Assembly: GCA_028821785.1 (NCBI GenBank)
Contig: JAPKFC010000009.1
Span: 1 to 38,158, forward strand
DNA length: 38,158 bases
Direction of reading: 5' to 3'
Source of the DNA: Candidatus Poseidoniaceae archaeon
GTDB lineage: Archaea; Thermoplasmatota; Poseidoniia; Poseidoniales; Poseidoniaceae
The notes under the pieces were generated by a model. The model did not search any database. It was not told the DNA's origin and saw only the letters and a list, made by a program, of their open reading frames with translations. The position numbers and the translations under genes are program-made. Of the stretch, positions 8,789-17,267 are shown in pieces. Position 1 is the first letter of the stretch. The number at the start of each line of letters is the position of its first letter.

Positions 8789-9127
8789 TTGGCTGAATTA
8801 GAACTTCTCGGCAGAGATGACTGGGAAGAATTCCTCTCTGCTCCTCTAGCAGTATTGGTACTTGGCAAAAATGGCTGTGCCGCTTGCGAACAGTGGGCTT
8901 TAGATTTACAACAATGGTTTGAGTCCGGTCAATCACCCGAAGAGGCAAAATTTGGTAAATTAATTCTCGACACCCCTGGCCTTGGACGTTTCAAAATCGC
9001 CCATCCTTGGGTTTCAGAAGTTGATGTCTTGCCATATAATGCGATATATATTGATGGTGAAAGAGTCAAAGAATGGGCTGGCGGAAACATATCTCGTCTA
9101 ACAAACCGCTTGAATCGATATCTTTGA
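8789..9127 (+). CDS. Thioredoxin-like protein
   Basis: This 112-residue protein has a thioredoxin-fold active site, GCAACEQW (CxxC), after a hydrophobic strand (AVLVLGKN), and a likely cis-proline in DVLPYNAIYIDGE. It starts with TTG, which is supported by the AGGTGATT ribosome binding site three bases upstream, the commonest site type in this window. It lies 30 bases behind peroxiredoxin and probably supplies electrons to it or to related thiol systems. It is a little longer and more divergent than classical thioredoxin, so a glutaredoxin-like or disulfide reductase role is possible. Confidence 0.8.
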   Translation: MAELELLGRDDWEEFLSAPLAVLVLGKNGCAACEQWALDLQQWFESGQSPEEAKFGKLILDTPGLGRFKIAHPWVSEVDVLPYNAIYIDGERVKEWAGGNISRLTNRLNRYL

Positions 9128-9180
9128 AATGAGTTTCCAGATGTAACTTAGGTCGTGATTTTATTCTCGGACAATCTGTT

Positions 9181-9999
9181 TTGATTTCTGCCCTATTCGC
9201 AGGAATTGTAGCCACACTAGTGACTGTGGCGATAGAAAAGTGGGGAGGGCTAACCGGCGGAATATTAGGAACAGTCCCTTCAACAATTGTGCCTGCAGCT
9301 GCTGGAATGTATCTGGCTGGAGGCGAGGCTGCATTGATTGAAAGTATGGCGATAATCCCACTTGGAATGCTTGTCAATGGCCTCTTTTTGACAGTATGGA
9401 TTATTCTCCCACCACATATCTCACAAAGAAAAAGACCTCTAACGATCACCACGATTTCAGCATTATTGATCTGGACTTTTAGTGCAATTATTATGTTAAA
9501 AATCGTAGGTATTGCATTAGGCGAGAACCTATCGGCAATTAATTTAGGATTTATTGGTCTGTTATTGCTGGTATTGTTATCTGTAATTATAAATTGGAAA
9601 AATACAGAAACACCAAAAGGAAAACACCCAGTTTCACCTTTTGTCTTGGTATGTAGGGGATTAGCCGCTGCAATCGCTATTGGTTTTGCAGTTTGGCTAT
9701 CAGGGCAAGGTCAACCATTAATCGCCGGTATAGCGGCAGTATTCCCTGCAATTTTCTTAACCAGCATGGTGGCATTATGGATGGCACAAGGGCCAACAGT
9801 CCCTCGTGGTGCAGCAGGACCGATGATGTTAGGAGGTGCAAGTGTTGCAGTATATGCGATAGTCAGTATCTGGTCATTACCTGAATTTGGAGTGCTAATT
9901 GGTTCTATTATCGCATGGCTTGTCGCAGTAATTGGATGGTCGATACCAGCATTTATTGTGCTAAGTAGGCGCAATTCAATTACCGATTCAGTATCCTAG
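9181..9999 (+). CDS. Multi-pass membrane protein of unknown function
   Basis: This 272-residue protein is almost entirely hydrophobic, with about eight to nine predicted membrane segments separated by short loops. The first segment runs into a glycine-rich stretch (GGLTGGILGTVPSTIVPAAAG), and a similar small-residue-rich segment occurs in the second half (GQPLIAGIAAVFPAIFL), suggesting an internal duplication of two halves, as seen in many transporters. No named family was recognised. The TTG at 9181 is the first usable common start; a GGTCGTGAT site sits about 24 bases upstream and would fit an ATT start at 9163 better, so the start is uncertain. Its 3' end overlaps the convergent MIP18-like gene by 20 bases. 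Confidence 0.7.
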   Translation: MISALFAGIVATLVTVAIEKWGGLTGGILGTVPSTIVPAAAGMYLAGGEAALIESMAIIPLGMLVNGLFLTVWIILPPHISQRKRPLTITTISALLIWTFSAIIMLKIVGIALGENLSAINLGFIGLLLLVLLSVIINWKNTETPKGKHPVSPFVLVCRGLAAAIAIGFAVWLSGQGQPLIAGIAAVFPAIFLTSMVALWMAQGPTVPRGAAGPMMLGGASVAVYAIVSIWSLPEFGVLIGSIIAWLVAVIGWSIPAFIVLSRRNSITDSVS

Positions 10000-10279
10000 T
10001 CCAGCGTTCAGAAGCGGGTACATCGACAATAGTGAATTGTACAAAAGTCACACCCTTCACTTCACAAATCTTCTTGCGTAATGAATCTAAATCCAAAAGG
10101 CAACAAGGGCAATGCGGCCTTGATGGTTTTATTGTGAGATTAGTTTCACCATCCTCTGCGATATCTATTGCTTGAATTATATCTGATTGTGTCAAGCCAA
10201 CCGATTGGTGTGGGTCTTTCCAATCGGACAATAAACGAACAACACGGCGTTTTAAGGCGTTGTGTTTTCGTTTAGACAT
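9980..10279 (-). CDS. MIP18/DUF59-like protein (possible Fe-S assembly factor)
   Basis: This 99-residue protein resembles the MIP18 (DUF59, PaaD/SufT) fold. After a basic N-terminus it has a DPHQSVGLTQSDIIQAI segment comparable to the family's DPE...vdlGLV start. A beta strand follows (TNLTIKPSRPHCPCC, with Cys residues where the family has its conserved Cys), then a helix, then GVTFVQFTIVDVPASERWT, close to the family's GV-x-x-V-x-V...W ending. Family members help assemble or deliver Fe-S clusters. It starts eight bases after xseB and is the last gene of the long minus-strand operon. The assignment rests on pattern similarity only. Confidence 0.65.
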   Translation of the reverse strand: MSKRKHNALKRRVVRLLSDWKDPHQSVGLTQSDIIQAIDIAEDGETNLTIKPSRPHCPCCLLDLDSLRKKICEVKGVTFVQFTIVDVPASERWTRILNR

Positions 10280-10287
10280 GTAAATCC

Positions 10288-10500
10288 TTATCCTTTAATT
10301 TGTGAATTAATTTCTTCTAAACTGAGTTCGGCGAGGCGGCCTTCAGCAGCATCTAACTCATGTTGACAAACCTTCAGTAATGCCGCCCCTTCTTCAAACA
10401 TCGCCAATGTTTCATCAAGGCTTTTTCCTCCTTTCTCTAATTCAGAAACTATAGTTTCCAATCTAGATACCGCTTCATTATAACTTATTTTTTCACTCAT
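10288..10500 (-). CDS. xseB: Exodeoxyribonuclease VII small subunit
   Basis: This 70-residue protein matches the small subunit of exodeoxyribonuclease VII. The family pattern is clear: SYNEAVSRLETIVSELEKG, then SLDETLAMFEEGAALLKVCQ and a helix ending in RLAEL. The subunit forms helical hairpins that coat the large subunit in a nuclease degrading single-stranded DNA from both ends. Its ATG overlaps the xseA stop by four bases, the usual arrangement for stoichiometric coupling. Confidence 0.93.
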   Translation of the reverse strand: MSEKISYNEAVSRLETIVSELEKGGKSLDETLAMFEEGAALLKVCQHELDAAEGRLAELSLEEINSQIKG

Positions 10501-11756
10501 TTTTCATCACTCTCAATAATTTCCTTGATGTCAGCAAGCGCTGATCCATCTGCAAAAGTCATAGTAATTTCTTGTCCTGAAGAAATATTCTTTACACTAC
10601 TCAGGACCTCCCCGTCCTTTGTTTGCGCCATTGAATAACCCCTTTCAAGTACGCGCTTTGGGTGTGATGATTGTAATATTGCCCCGATATGAACCAGCCG
10701 AGCCTTTTCACCGGAAAGCATTCTTTGGGAAGAACTCTTGATACGCATTTCCATGTTATTCAATCTGTCCTTAGCCTTTGACAATCCTGCTAATGGCGCC
10801 AAACGCAATCTAGCTGTCAGTGAAACTAGATGTTGGCGAGATTCTCCAAATCTTCGCAATACAGAATTTTCAAGCCGCCCCTCAATATCATCAAGCCACA
10901 TCACCAGTGCGCTCTTTTCTGGTACACATCTTTCGATAGCATCCGAAGGGGTGGAGGCACGTAAATCCGCTACCAAATCGGAAACTAACATATCAGATTC
11001 ATGACCGATTGCAGAGATTACAGGGATTGGGCTGGCGATAATAGCGCGAGCCACCGCTTCAAGATTGAATGTCCACAAATCTTCTGGCGAACCTCCACCG
11101 CGAGCGACAATAATCAAATCAACAATAGGTCGTTGCAATTTTTTTGCAATTTCAGGTTTACACATTTCTCTGGCAGTGGCTAATGCTTGGCAAATTTCAG
11201 AAGCCGAACTATCTCCTTGAACAGTTACTCCGAGGATTGTTCGGCGTAGCCCAGGCCAACGGTTTTCAATCAATCTCTGCATATCGGATAATGCAGCCGA
11301 AGCAGAGCCAGTGATGATAACAATGTGTTTTGGAATTAGTGGAATCTGCAGGCGTACTCTATCGAGTGAGCCATCATCACGTAGTTCGCCAATCAACTTT
11401 CGTCGAGTTTCTTCCAATGCTCCAACGCTACTAATTGGTTCAATTTTTTCAACATTAAGAGTCATGCTCCCTCTTGGAGCATAGACATCAATACTGGCGA
11501 TGACAACGACTTCGCTTCCATCCTTTATCGTACTATCAATATGGCATCTATTCTTCCAAATAGCACAATTCATCTGGCCTTGATCATCCCTTAAGTCAAA
11601 GTAGGTATGGCCGGAACGTGCAAGTTTCATTCCACTGACTTCACCTTTCAATACTTGATGTTGAAACAAAGGGTCTCGTTTCAAAGTTGATTTTACTAAA
11701 GTGACAAATTGACCGATGGGGATTGGACCTGTAGTAACCTCGGCACCCCTTGACAT
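10497..11756 (-). CDS. xseA: Exodeoxyribonuclease VII large subunit
   Basis: The large catalytic subunit of exodeoxyribonuclease VII hydrolyses single-stranded DNA to oligonucleotides. Residues 10-110 form the OB-fold (VLKGEVSGMKLARSGHTYFDLRD and following). The catalytic domain holds the family hallmarks ARGGGSPEDLWTFN and PVISAIGHESDMLVSDLVADLRASTPSDA. A long helical region follows, and the C-terminus has RVLERGYSMAQTKDG. The ORF track begins at a TTG at 11786; the ATG at 11756 (MSRGAEV) gives a length closer to the family, about 419 residues. The enzyme is bacterial in origin and uncommon in archaea, which suggests horizontal acquisition. It follows corA by 48 bases on the same strand. Confidence 0.93.
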   Translation of the reverse strand: MSRGAEVTTGPIPIGQFVTLVKSTLKRDPLFQHQVLKGEVSGMKLARSGHTYFDLRDDQGQMNCAIWKNRCHIDSTIKDGSEVVVIASIDVYAPRGSMTLNVEKIEPISSVGALEETRRKLIGELRDDGSLDRVRLQIPLIPKHIVIITGSASAALSDMQRLIENRWPGLRRTILGVTVQGDSSASEICQALATAREMCKPEIAKKLQRPIVDLIIVARGGGSPEDLWTFNLEAVARAIIASPIPVISAIGHESDMLVSDLVADLRASTPSDAIERCVPEKSALVMWLDDIEGRLENSVLRRFGESRQHLVSLTARLRLAPLAGLSKAKDRLNNMEMRIKSSSQRMLSGEKARLVHIGAILQSSHPKRVLERGYSMAQTKDGEVLSSVKNISSGQEITMTFADGSALADIKEIIESDEK

Positions 11757-11804
11757 ATTAGTGACAATAAGCCAATGGTTCTTCAACTATCGGTTGAAAC
11801 AGAT

Positions 11805-12806
11805 TCACTTCTTGGTGAAGGTATTCAACCAACCACGACGCCAAAACATTGTCAACATCAATATTGCGAAGACGCTCATCACACTGATTATCCCCCAAAA
11901 TCCGCCAACCTGGTCTAGAGGTAAGTCCTCATTGTTCATGCCAAAGATTCCAGCGATTAATGTCAATGGAAGCATGATTGCACCGATTATTGTTAGTGTT
12001 GTCATAACTTCAGTTAATTGTGCATTAGATTGTGACAATTCCATTGAGATGTTGGAAAGATATGTGTCTCTTGTTGAAGTTGCACCTGCAGAATAGTTGT
12101 TGGCTCTCTTTACTAATGCGGTACAAAGTTGGTTCAGATCGGAGAAGTAGATTGCTACTCCAGTAGAGATTAGTTTCAACTTTTGATTTTGCATTCGCAA
12201 AGTAACGGTATGAAGCGATTCAATCGACTTACTCGCTTCACGAAGTTGTCTCTTCAAATTGTGTAATCCTTCCAGTAAGTTCTCATATTGTTTCTGAGGA
12301 TCGAAAACACAAAACTCCAATTCATCTAGAGTTTTTGAATAGCGTCCTAGAATAGGTTGCCAGTCATCAGCAATAGCGTCCAATATTTCATACAGCAAAA
12401 AATCAATTCCAAGAGCGAGTTCCTCCTCTTCAGCTTCCTTGAATCTACGGCGGAATTTCATCAGAGCAGGAATACTTGTATGGCGTACAGTAATTATCAA
12501 ATCATTGGTTATAAAAATCGCAACCGGTTCAGTGTCTAGTTGATTATCAGCATCACGTGCATTAACAACGACGAAACGATGGTTACTAAATTTCATTGCA
12601 GTAGTATCTGCGTGTCCAAAAATATCTTCAACTGCAAGTTCATCAAACTGCATTACATTGAGTAAAAAGTTCTTGACTGAGTCATCAGGCTTCTTGATGT
12701 CTAGCCACGCTAAACCCTTGCCCTCGATAGCATCAACTACCGTTTCAAGGGAGAAGGCTTCAGTATCAATGATACCAGAAGCCGTCTGTAAACGCAACTC
12801 GGACAT
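11805..12806 (-). CDS. corA: CorA-type divalent cation (Mg2+/Co2+) transporter
   Basis: This protein is a CorA-family channel, about 333 residues from the ATG at 12806. The long soluble N-terminal domain and stalk helix end in two membrane segments near the C-terminus. The first is followed by the diagnostic GMN motif (AGIFGMNNEDLP), which forms the pore entrance. Uptake of magnesium or cobalt across the cytoplasmic membrane is the known family role. The ORF track extends 49 residues further to 12953, but that part overlaps the end of rsmA and lacks family similarity. It lies in the same run of minus-strand genes as rsmA and xseA. Confidence 0.92.
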   Translation of the reverse strand: MSELRLQTASGIIDTEAFSLETVVDAIEGKGLAWLDIKKPDDSVKNFLLNVMQFDELAVEDIFGHADTTAMKFSNHRFVVVNARDADNQLDTEPVAIFITNDLIITVRHTSIPALMKFRRRFKEAEEEELALGIDFLLYEILDAIADDWQPILGRYSKTLDELEFCVFDPQKQYENLLEGLHNLKRQLREASKSIESLHTVTLRMQNQKLKLISTGVAIYFSDLNQLCTALVKRANNYSAGATSTRDTYLSNISMELSQSNAQLTEVMTTLTIIGAIMLPLTLIAGIFGMNNEDLPLDQVGGFWGIISVMSVFAILMLTMFWRRGWLNTFTKK

Positions 12807-12855
12807 GATTCTGCGGTGCGACGCCTCTCTTCTAACAGTTGCGTGGCTAGAAAAT

Positions 12856-13731
12856 TTACTCTTCTTCACCGAAAGAAGCAAAATTACTTGCCAATTGTAG
12901 CCAGTCCTCAAATTCAAATTCTTCCGGCCTAGCATCCATTCTTTCATCTTCAATAAATGCAGAATATGCCGCTTTCCACCTAGCAGAATGCCATTCAGGT
13001 AGGCGATTCAATCTTTTTGGCACACGCTTTAAAGTTGAACGTAATTTTTTCCTTCTCTCTGCAAATCCAGCATGAATTAGCAATCGTACAAGTCGTTTGT
13101 CACAAGGAAATTCCTCTTGTTGAGGAGTCATGTGGATATAGCGGGAGTGAACTCTTGGATTAGGGCTGAAATTATGCGGTGCGACTTTATCTTCGATTTC
13201 ACTATTCCAATCCAATAGGGCAGTCATCCCAAGCGAGCCAACATCAGATTCGTATTCCATCACTAACCTTTCAGCGAATTCTTCTTGAACCAATACTACT
13301 ACATCAGAGATTTCTTCAGTGCGAGGATTTCTTAGGTGGCGAGTTAGTAATTCAATCAAAGGTGATGAAATCTGGTAGGGGATATTTGCTACAACTTTAC
13401 TCAAATCGTTAGGCCAATCCGAGATTAATGCATCGCCACAAATCAAATCTAATTGGCCAGATTTAATCTCGGGTGCGAAAGCACCACGCAAGTGCTCAAC
13501 AGCGACCTCATCAATTTCAATTGCTGTTAATCTACATCCAGTCTCAAGTAGAACTTCAGTAAGAACGCCAGGACCAGGACCAATCTCGAGAACATGGTCG
13601 TTTGAATTAACTTCAGCGAGTTCAACCGCACGAGATATTAGTTCGTCAGAAATCAAGTAATGTTGCCCTAATGATTTGTCAATGTCTTGCTTTGCACGCA
13701 AAGAATCGACTAGCCAGCGGGCTCCTCTCAT
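12856..13731 (-). CDS. rsmA: rRNA small-subunit adenine dimethyltransferase (RsmA/KsgA/Dim1)
   Basis: The enzyme transfers four methyl groups to two adjacent adenines in the 3' terminal hairpin of 16S rRNA during small-subunit maturation. Visible motifs are LGQHYLISDELISRAVE (family start), the SAM-binding LEIGPGPGVLTEVLLE, AIEIDE, and the catalytic VVANIPYQISSPLI (NIPY). The C-terminal helical domain has FAERRKKLRSTLKR. The length of 291 residues is normal. The start overlaps the DUF655 gene stop in an ATGA arrangement and has GGTGAAAGC as ribosome binding site. The neighbourhood rpl21e-rpo4-DUF655-ksgA is the classical archaeal order. Confidence 0.96.
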   Translation of the reverse strand: MRGARWLVDSLRAKQDIDKSLGQHYLISDELISRAVELAEVNSNDHVLEIGPGPGVLTEVLLETGCRLTAIEIDEVAVEHLRGAFAPEIKSGQLDLICGDALISDWPNDLSKVVANIPYQISSPLIELLTRHLRNPRTEEISDVVVLVQEEFAERLVMEYESDVGSLGMTALLDWNSEIEDKVAPHNFSPNPRVHSRYIHMTPQQEEFPCDKRLVRLLIHAGFAERRKKLRSTLKRVPKRLNRLPEWHSARWKAAYSAFIEDERMDARPEEFEFEDWLQLASNFASFGEEE

Positions 13732-14585
13732 GCTTTCACCGGAAGCAAGAGGTTAACTAAGCGTGGTTCAATGTTTTGGTCTTCTATCTCACTGATGAAG
13801 CGCTTTGCTAGTAATTCAGCAGCATCAATATTACAGGATTGATTTAGCGCTTCCATACTTTTGAATCCAGATGAACCTCTTTCTTGAACCATTTGAACTG
13901 CTTTTTTATTGCCAATGCTAGGAAGAAGTTCAAACGCATGTTGCTTTAGAGAAAGATTGCCAGCGACATTGAAAAATGATTTGACGAAATGATCAGAATT
14001 TTCTTCAATAAATAATTGAATTACCAGTGGCATATCTTGACGAGCATAGTTGCTCATAAGGTCAAGTTTTGCCCCTCCAACATAAGAATCAACATGAACT
14101 TTCTTGGCTTGATCAAGTCCAATATAGATTCTATCGGTAGGATTTAGGGGTGTAATGCCCTTCTTTACAGAGAGTCTGCACATGAATAGTTTACCTTCAG
14201 TTATTGCCGTAATAATGCCTTCAACAGTATCATGCTCTATGACACGAGCCCAATTTTCCCCCTCGATAGGAGAAGGTCTTTGTGGAGAGTTTCTTGAGTC
14301 TTGGTTTCTCCCACCAGTGCGGTTTCCACCTCTAGTATTGCCTCTTGGGTTAGAACGGCTTTGAGTTCTAGCCCCTTGGCTAGTATTCCTTCCGCTTTGT
14401 TTATTGTTTGAACGATTATCATTCTGTGAAGTTTCTTTCTTTACTTGCACAGGCTTCACTTTAGGAGTCACAGGGACTGTGGCTCGCCCTTCTGCCGGTC
14501 GAGAGATATCTGTACTCTGCACAGATTCACTTTTGCTCTTACGAGCAGGTACCTTGGTTTTACGGTCACGATTAATACCGCTCAT
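13728..14585 (-). CDS. DUF655 family protein (HhH RNA-binding-like) with disordered N-terminus
   Basis: The C-terminal 190 residues match the archaeal DUF655 family, which always sits between rpo4 and ksgA. They contain an OB-like segment with TDRIYIGLDQ and a helix-hairpin-helix-like part (HAFELLPSIGNKKAVQMVQERG). About 95 N-terminal residues are extra: a Lys/Thr/Ser-rich stretch followed by Asn/Arg/Gly-rich sequence (TRGGNRTGGRNQ), resembling RGG-type disordered RNA-binding tails. The function is unknown; location suggests a role in ribosome biogenesis or transcription-translation coupling. The ATG at 14585 follows GAGGCGTTGAA. The disordered tail seems longer than in other archaea as far as I recall. 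Confidence 0.85.
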   Translation of the reverse strand: MSGINRDRKTKVPARKSKSESVQSTDISRPAEGRATVPVTPKVKPVQVKKETSQNDNRSNNKQSGRNTSQGARTQSRSNPRGNTRGGNRTGGRNQDSRNSPQRPSPIEGENWARVIEHDTVEGIITAITEGKLFMCRLSVKKGITPLNPTDRIYIGLDQAKKVHVDSYVGGAKLDLMSNYARQDMPLVIQLFIEENSDHFVKSFFNVAGNLSLKQHAFELLPSIGNKKAVQMVQERGSSGFKSMEALNQSCNIDAAELLAKRFISEIEDQNIEPRLVNLLLPVKA

Positions 14586-14612
14586 TTCAACGCCTCATGG
14601 ATGGGTGGTAAG

Positions 14613-14978
14613 TTATTCTTCAAATCCAATATGTTGACGAACTATTTCCAAAATATTGGAAACATCATCGTCATTTACTGTGATACGACGGCTTGCAAGA
14701 ACGGCCTTGACATCCCCCGGATATAACGGCATTAACTCCGCTAATTTTGCTGCAAGTGCTGGATGCGGGGATAGAAGCTCAGTTTCAACCAAAGCAACAC
14801 GTAGAGATTCAAAGACCTCTGGAGTAGTTAGGTAACCATTACGATTAGTACTCGCAGCCCATTCTGCATGTTGCAGAGCGGCCTTTTGCTCGTATGTTAG
14901 TGCATTACGGCGCTCTTGAGCGCTCAACAGCATATCTCGGACAGTTGCAAAGTCAACAAAATTCTCTTCTTCGGTCAT
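14613..14978 (-). CDS. rpo4: RNA polymerase subunit Rpo4 (RpoF, Rpb4 homologue)
   Basis: This protein of about 121 residues is the archaeal homologue of eukaryotic Rpb4, forming with Rpo7 the stalk of RNA polymerase. Its position between rpl21e and DUF655 is diagnostic, and the sequence fits: an N-terminal strand-helix part (FVDFATVRDMLL) and a C-terminal HRDC-like helical domain with LAAKLAELMPLYPGDVKAVLASRR. The upstream GTG (14987) would overlap the rpl21e stop; the ATG three codons later, after GAGTGATTCCA, is preferred. The Rpo7 partner is not in this window. Confidence 0.88.
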   Translation of the reverse strand: MTEEENFVDFATVRDMLLSAQERRNALTYEQKAALQHAEWAASTNRNGYLTTPEVFESLRVALVETELLSPHPALAAKLAELMPLYPGDVKAVLASRRITVNDDDVSNILEIVRQHIGFEE

Positions 14979-14983
14979 TGGAA

Positions 14984-15274
14984 TCACTCAAGTGGGCGTA
15001 GGTGTTCAGGTCGTGCAATCACTGTCTTCTGCATGTTGCCGTCTTTAACAGCGACAATCCATGCAACTCCTTGACGGCGTTCAATAAATCCTGTGCGGCC
15101 GTTGAAACGGCGATGAGGCATACCCATTTGTTGGCCACCGTCTAGGACGATAGCAACACGGTCACCTTCTTCGTATTGGTGCATTACGCGGCTGATATTT
15201 AGCTTGCTTCTCTCGCTCTTTCTACGGCGTAGCATACTGCGTGTTCCTTGACGTGAACCCTTTGATCGCTTCAT
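14984..15274 (-). CDS. rpl21e: 50S ribosomal protein L21e
   Basis: Ribosomal protein eL21 of the large subunit, about 96 residues. The basic N-terminus (MKRSKGSRQGTRSMLRRR) is typical, followed by YEEGDRVAIVLDGG and PHRRFNGRTGFIERRQG, which match the family's KOW-like core. The ORF track starts five codons earlier at a TTG, but the ATG at 15274 has a perfect GGAGGTCACC ribosome binding site. It is the first gene of the long minus-strand operon ending at the MIP18-like gene; a TATA-like box lies about 70 bases upstream. Confidence 0.95.
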   Translation of the reverse strand: MKRSKGSRQGTRSMLRRRKSERSKLNISRVMHQYEEGDRVAIVLDGGQQMGMPHRRFNGRTGFIERRQGVAWIVAVKDGNMQKTVIARPEHLRPLE

Positions 15275-15344
15275 GATGGTGACCTCCAATTAATCCGATC
15301 TAGCAATAACGCATCTTCGGAACACTTCGGCGACCTGCCTTCGC

Positions 15345-15352
15345 CATATAAG
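15345..15352 (-). promoter_or_regulatory. TATA-like box for rpl21e operon
   Basis: On the minus strand CTTATATG lies about 70 bases upstream of the rpl21e ATG in a non-coding gap of about 130 bases between rpl21e and the Pus10 stop. A transcript starting about 25 bases downstream would have a leader of about 45 bases containing the GGAGGTCACC ribosome binding site. The motif matches the archaeal TATA consensus only loosely. Confidence 0.45.
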
Positions 15353-15405
15353 AACCGCGACGCGTTAATGAGGCTCTCAAAGGGTGATTGCTTAGCAATT
15401 AAACA

Positions 15406-17169
15406 TCAATCTGCATGAATATCTGCAACATCTAACCAAATGACATCACACTTGGCTTTGATGAGGGAAGAAATACTCGGCTGAGTTCTCCCACTATCAC
15501 CATGAATAGTTTCTTTGACATAAGTACCAGATTCACATCTAAGGGTGAATTCAATTTCTCTTTCCCCCTTTTCATTAGTTTCAATTACCAAACTATTGGT
15601 TTCGTAAACGACTCTTCTGCGAATTAAATCAGCCCGTCTATGAGCAACACGTTCTGGAGTCCTCTGTGCCAATTTAACACCCGCTAAATTATCAACAACA
15701 TTGCGAATAAATTCATCGGTTGGAAGTTCAAAGTATTCCGGTGCAGGTGGTCCCGCTTGCATAATCCGTTCGACTAAGACTGCTTTAGTACCTGTTTTTA
15801 AGAGGCTTAATGAAGTTGCCAATTCAACTAGTTCACCTTTCTTCATAGCCAGTAATTCATCTTCGCTTGGTGCGACCTTTTCAATTTCAATGACCGATGG
15901 TAATGGTTTGGTGTGATCATCATCTTTATCGCCACGACGGTTCTTTCTGCGTTTGTTTTTCTTACCTTTTCCTCTCTCTTGCACATCTATATGTGTAAGA
16001 TCAACAGGGGCGGTTAAAACTGCAAATTCATCTTCACTCAACGGTACTAACTTGAAGCGAATTGAATATGATTTCTCAGCAGGAGTTTCTTTGATTCGAA
16101 CAACTTCGCTACGATTGCTCTCTCGCATGCTAGTAATTATTACAGAACCTTGAGCTGCTTCATTGAGATCAGCCATTGCCTGAACTAAATCGATGGTACG
16201 AGTTCTTGGCGCCTTAAATTCAATGACAAACGGACGTCCACTACCCATACAACGCACATCAATATCCTCTCTCCCCATACCATGGAATGAATGTTCAACA
16301 GCACCAAATCTTTCGATTAAAGGATTGCCAATTAAGTCTTGAACACTCTTCAAATATTGTAATCCAGTTTCATTGCAACGCTTACAACCTCTTCCTTTAC
16401 AAGCACGGCAAGGCCAGCGAGTTTGAGGAATTCCCCTCTCCAGTTTTTGGTATCTTCCATAGATGTAAACGGAACGGATATCTAACTCGACGGTCAGGGT
16501 TAGTACGTCAATGAGTGCAACAATTTGTGGTTTATCACTAACAATTTTTACACCCTCAAGTCGGTTGCTTAGATTCTTAGCAATCTCTGCTACCAAACCT
16601 GGTTTCAAAGCGTCGCTACCACCAGCGCCGAAGCGCTTCCGAATCTCTTCTTCGTTTTCGATTTGGTCCTTTGGAAAGCGAGCACCTAATTGCACTCTTT
16701 TCAATTCATATGGTTTGAGAGAATCAAAAATTATATCTGCTAACAGTCCCGATTCTTGGTATAAGTTTTCACAGAATGGGCATAACGGGTTCTCATCTCT
16801 AATTTTTTCTAAGTGCGAGTCACCGCGTATTATTGAGATGCGAATGTTCTCTCCTGCCTGTTGGATTGTTTGGTCAAACATTTTCTTTCCACCAATTCTT
16901 CCTAGGCAGTGGTCACAGGTTCCAATGCGGACCAAGTGCTTGTGACCTGCAGGTGATGGTGCGCGTGGGATTTCCTCAATATGAGTGCTAAGTTGAGCAG
17001 CATCTTCCATGTCGCCGTCATCCATGTCTCCATCATCAACAGGCTGGGCGACATTTTCAGTAGTTGCTTCTCCATCATCCCATAGAGAATAATCGGTTTG
17101 TCCAAAACCAGCATTGGCGTATTTCATCCAATCTTCTTCATCAGGGTCCTCTTGTTCTTTATCAGACAT
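15406..17169 (-). CDS. pus10: tRNA pseudouridine synthase Pus10 with SAP-like insertion
   Basis: Pus10 makes pseudouridine at positions 54 and 55 in the T-loop of archaeal tRNA. The N-terminal zinc-binding part shows CDHCLGR and CPFCENL. A second Cys pair group (CRACKGRGCKRCNETG) is in the middle, and the catalytic segment GMGREDIDVRCMGSGRPFVIEFK contains the active Asp. The C-terminus (RTPERVAHRRADLIRRR and ESGTYVKETIHGDSGRTQPS) is also typical. At about 587 residues it is longer than usual. The excess is an acidic N-terminal extension and about 110 residues inside the catalytic half, with a basic stretch and a SAP-like helix pair (KKGELVELATSLSLLKTGTK). The ATG at 17169 has GGTGATTGAA upstream; the ORF track adds six residues. 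Confidence 0.93.
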   Translation of the reverse strand: MSDKEQEDPDEEDWMKYANAGFGQTDYSLWDDGEATTENVAQPVDDGDMDDGDMEDAAQLSTHIEEIPRAPSPAGHKHLVRIGTCDHCLGRIGGKKMFDQTIQQAGENIRISIIRGDSHLEKIRDENPLCPFCENLYQESGLLADIIFDSLKPYELKRVQLGARFPKDQIENEEEIRKRFGAGGSDALKPGLVAEIAKNLSNRLEGVKIVSDKPQIVALIDVLTLTVELDIRSVYIYGRYQKLERGIPQTRWPCRACKGRGCKRCNETGLQYLKSVQDLIGNPLIERFGAVEHSFHGMGREDIDVRCMGSGRPFVIEFKAPRTRTIDLVQAMADLNEAAQGSVIITSMRESNRSEVVRIKETPAEKSYSIRFKLVPLSEDEFAVLTAPVDLTHIDVQERGKGKKNKRRKNRRGDKDDDHTKPLPSVIEIEKVAPSEDELLAMKKGELVELATSLSLLKTGTKAVLVERIMQAGPPAPEYFELPTDEFIRNVVDNLAGVKLAQRTPERVAHRRADLIRRRVVYETNSLVIETNEKGEREIEFTLRCESGTYVKETIHGDSGRTQPSISSLIKAKCDVIWLDVADIHAD

Positions 17170-17267
17170 TTCAATCACCACTTTCACGGGGCCAACCCCA
17201 AAGACAGCAAGTTAAGCCGGACGCCTACCCTTCATCAAATGTGTGGCTCAATAAAACCAACAGTTGC

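Noticed and set aside
12807-12953. N-terminal extension of corA in the ORF track
   Set aside because: It overlaps the end of rsmA, shows no CorA similarity, and a proper ATG exists at 12806.
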